A stretch of 24,658 nt of DNA, taken from positions 1 through 24,658 of the forward strand of contig JAILPG010000069.1 in the NCBI GenBank assembly GCA_024699595.1. The letters are read 5' to 3'. Under the pieces are notes generated by a model. The model was not told the origin of the DNA. It saw only the letters and a list, made by a program, of their open reading frames with translations, and did not search any database. Positions 23,530-24,658 of the stretch are shown here, piece by piece (within the stretch, counting starts at the first letter, position 1; every line of letters begins with the position of its first letter). The position numbers and the translations under genes were made by a program. The DNA is from Lachnospiraceae bacterium (GTDB taxonomy: Bacteria > Bacillota_A > Clostridia > Lachnospirales > Lachnospiraceae).

Positions 23530-24548
23530 TTCAGTTCACCCGTAGCTGCATATCTGTTTATTCGCATGACGAACTTTTCTACCTTATCCATATCGGGATT
23601 ATCCGGAAGCGTTGTCTTTTTTGATGCCTCATCAAGTTTTATCTCATACTCATTCAGTATTTCGTAAAAGTCATTCGAGAAAGTACCGTCCGCCTGCATG
23701 TAATCGCCTTTTCTTATCGAAAGAAGAAGCGGCAGATCGTCTGTCCGATGTGTTCTTATCTCACCCTTTTTCAGGATATCTATGGCCATCATAAACAGTC
23801 TTATCAGATGCATGGCATGCTTGTTTAGGTGATTGTCATCCTTCTTCTTGTTGCGCTTTCCGATCTTATCATAATCACGAACCACCGTCCGCATGGTTCC
23901 CCACATATCGGTATAGTCACGTAACGGAAGATGTCTGTAATCTGCATCCACAAATATCTCCGTTTCAAATTCGGGATTTTCGGCCCGATCGATATAGAGC
24001 TTCACACTTCCCCTGTCACCGACATTATTTCTGCGGTTAAAATCATCCAGGGCATTCATGACCGACTTAAATATATGTTTCTCTCTGTCGCTCTGCGGAA
24101 GCTTATCTCTGGCTATGGCATTCTGAAATCTGCGAAGCTGTGCATCCGCATATCCGCCAAAGGATTTGATCGCCCGCTTGGAAAGAAAGAGTCCGCTGTT
24201 ATCAATAAGCTCCTGCCCAAGATCCGTCTTGATAAAATACTGATCCTCATCCAATCCTAAGATTTCACAGGTGTTCGGATTACACTCCAAAAGAAGCTTA
24301 ACAAGCTTATTGAAACCATATATAACCGTGTCTGTCCTGTCATCTTCATACTGTTCAAATTCAGTAAGACCTAAAAGATCCGAAGGCATCATAAGCGCAA
24401 CGCCGCGAAAATCTATATCACTGCCTTCATTGTTGGTTCCATAAGCATAGCTCCCACCAAGACCAAGGAGCATGATCCTGTTTCCAAGATGCTCATTCGT
24501 CCTTAGGAAATCATATTCACCGGTATTCATCAATGATTTAAAATCCAT
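23526..24548 (-). CDS. polymerase-beta-type nucleotidyltransferase, RlaP/YcgL-like (first of a tandem pair)
   Basis: This 340-aa protein is a longer member of the same nucleotidyltransferase family. The glycine-serine motif GGSYAYGTNNEGSDIDFRG at about 31-49 carries the catalytic aspartates D44 and D46. Later segments (NKLVKLLLECNPNTCEILG, and KHAMHLIRLFMMAIDILKKGEI) resemble the helical region of the smaller partner. An upstream TTG (24588-24590) extends the frame by 14 residues without a ribosome binding site; the ATG at 24546-24548 has GGGG 8 nt upstream and starts MDFKSLMNTGEYDFL, so I choose it. Partner and overlap (ATGA) suggest two subunits or sequential enzymes. Its promoter region lies at the right window edge. 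Confidence 0.8.
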   Translation of the reverse strand: MDFKSLMNTGEYDFLRTNEHLGNRIMLLGLGGSYAYGTNNEGSDIDFRGVALMMPSDLLGLTEFEQYEDDRTDTVIYGFNKLVKLLLECNPNTCEILGLDEDQYFIKTDLGQELIDNSGLFLSKRAIKSFGGYADAQLRRFQNAIARDKLPQSDREKHIFKSVMNALDDFNRRNNVGDRGSVKLYIDRAENPEFETEIFVDADYRHLPLRDYTDMWGTMRTVVRDYDKIGKRNKKKDDNHLNKHAMHLIRLFMMAIDILKKGEIRTHRTDDLPLLLSIRKGDYMQADGTFSNDFYEILNEYEIKLDEASKKTTLPDNPDMDKVEKFVMRINRYAATGELK

Positions 24549-24595
24549 AATGACATCCCCGTTTTTCCGGGCTAACCAAGCCACAACCAATAAGC

Positions 24596-24623
24596 GTTAT
24601 ATCCGGGCATTTCCGGATGTAAA
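24596..24623 (-). promoter_or_regulatory. candidate promoter of the nucleotidyltransferase pair
   Basis: The minus strand has TTTACA (24618-24623), a 16-bp spacer and TATAAC (24596-24601), giving a leader of about 40 nt before the chosen ATG. The spacer is filled by the ATCCGG-N6-CCGGAT dyad. Confidence 0.5.
24601..24618. promoter_or_regulatory. dyad ATCCGG-N6-CCGGAT between -35 and -10
   Basis: The perfect dyad occupies the whole promoter spacer, a typical repressor operator position. It has arms and spacing identical to the dyad at 15337-15354 in front of the VOC gene, while the central six bases differ (GCATTT against TACGAG), as expected if a dimeric protein reads only the arms. Confidence 0.45.
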
Positions 24624-24658
24624 AATCTTATATAAGAAGTATGTACGATCATCTCTTT

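Noticed and set aside
22765..24548. MNT-HEPN type toxin-antitoxin pair
   Set aside because: Both proteins are full nucleotidyltransferases of the larger RlaP/YcgL-like family; neither looks like a HEPN ribonuclease.

Overview
The window looks like an ordinary chromosomal stretch from a low-to-mid G+C anaerobic Firmicute, most likely a Lachnospiraceae-type Clostridia. The reasons are strong AGGAGG-type ribosome binding sites, TGn extended -10 promoters, a PAS-GAF-GGDEF-EAL protein of the style common there, an OFA-family transporter, a LytTR/DUF3021 pair, and the general look of the proteins. This assignment is an inference; no rRNA, tRNA, insertion sequence, prophage or CRISPR array is visible. 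Almost every gene is on the minus strand. The only plus-strand genes I support are the GGDEF-EAL protein and one small ORF.

Layout from left to right: guaA (cut by the left edge) and a HerA/YjgR-like ATPase with a good terminator between them; an OFA-type MFS transporter; a type-2 argC that is divergent from the cyclic-di-GMP GGDEF-EAL gene; then a minus-strand run, in transcription order, of cysK, a UlaG-like metallo-hydrolase, the two genes of a ZnuCB-like metal ABC transporter, and a metallophosphoesterase. Upstream of cysK is a three-gene unit: an exported serine beta-lactamase-like hydrolase with a membrane tail, a LytTR regulator and a DUF3021 membrane protein. Its promoter carries an exact 9-bp direct repeat with 21-bp periodicity. 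Further upstream are a small membrane protein, a VOC protein, an MBL hydrolase, a 5'-nucleotidase-family lipoprotein, a P-loop kinase-like protein and a GNAT acetyltransferase.

The right third holds an aldo/keto reductase, a nitroreductase and a RidA protein in one line; a 61-aa plus-strand gene with a palindrome at its promoter and a long terminator hairpin that runs into the 3' end of the convergent AraC-family regulator; a second GNAT acetyltransferase; and a coupled pair of polymerase-beta-type nucleotidyltransferases (RlaP/YcgL-like).

The two most interesting points are the LytTR/DUF3021/serine-hydrolase unit with its candidate self-regulatory repeat, and the tandem nucleotidyltransferase pair. 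The promoter of that pair has an ATCCGG-N6-CCGGAT dyad between -35 and -10; the same dyad, with the same spacing, sits at the VOC gene promoter. No intergenic stretch exceeds 300 bases. All family calls were made from motifs by eye, without database searches.
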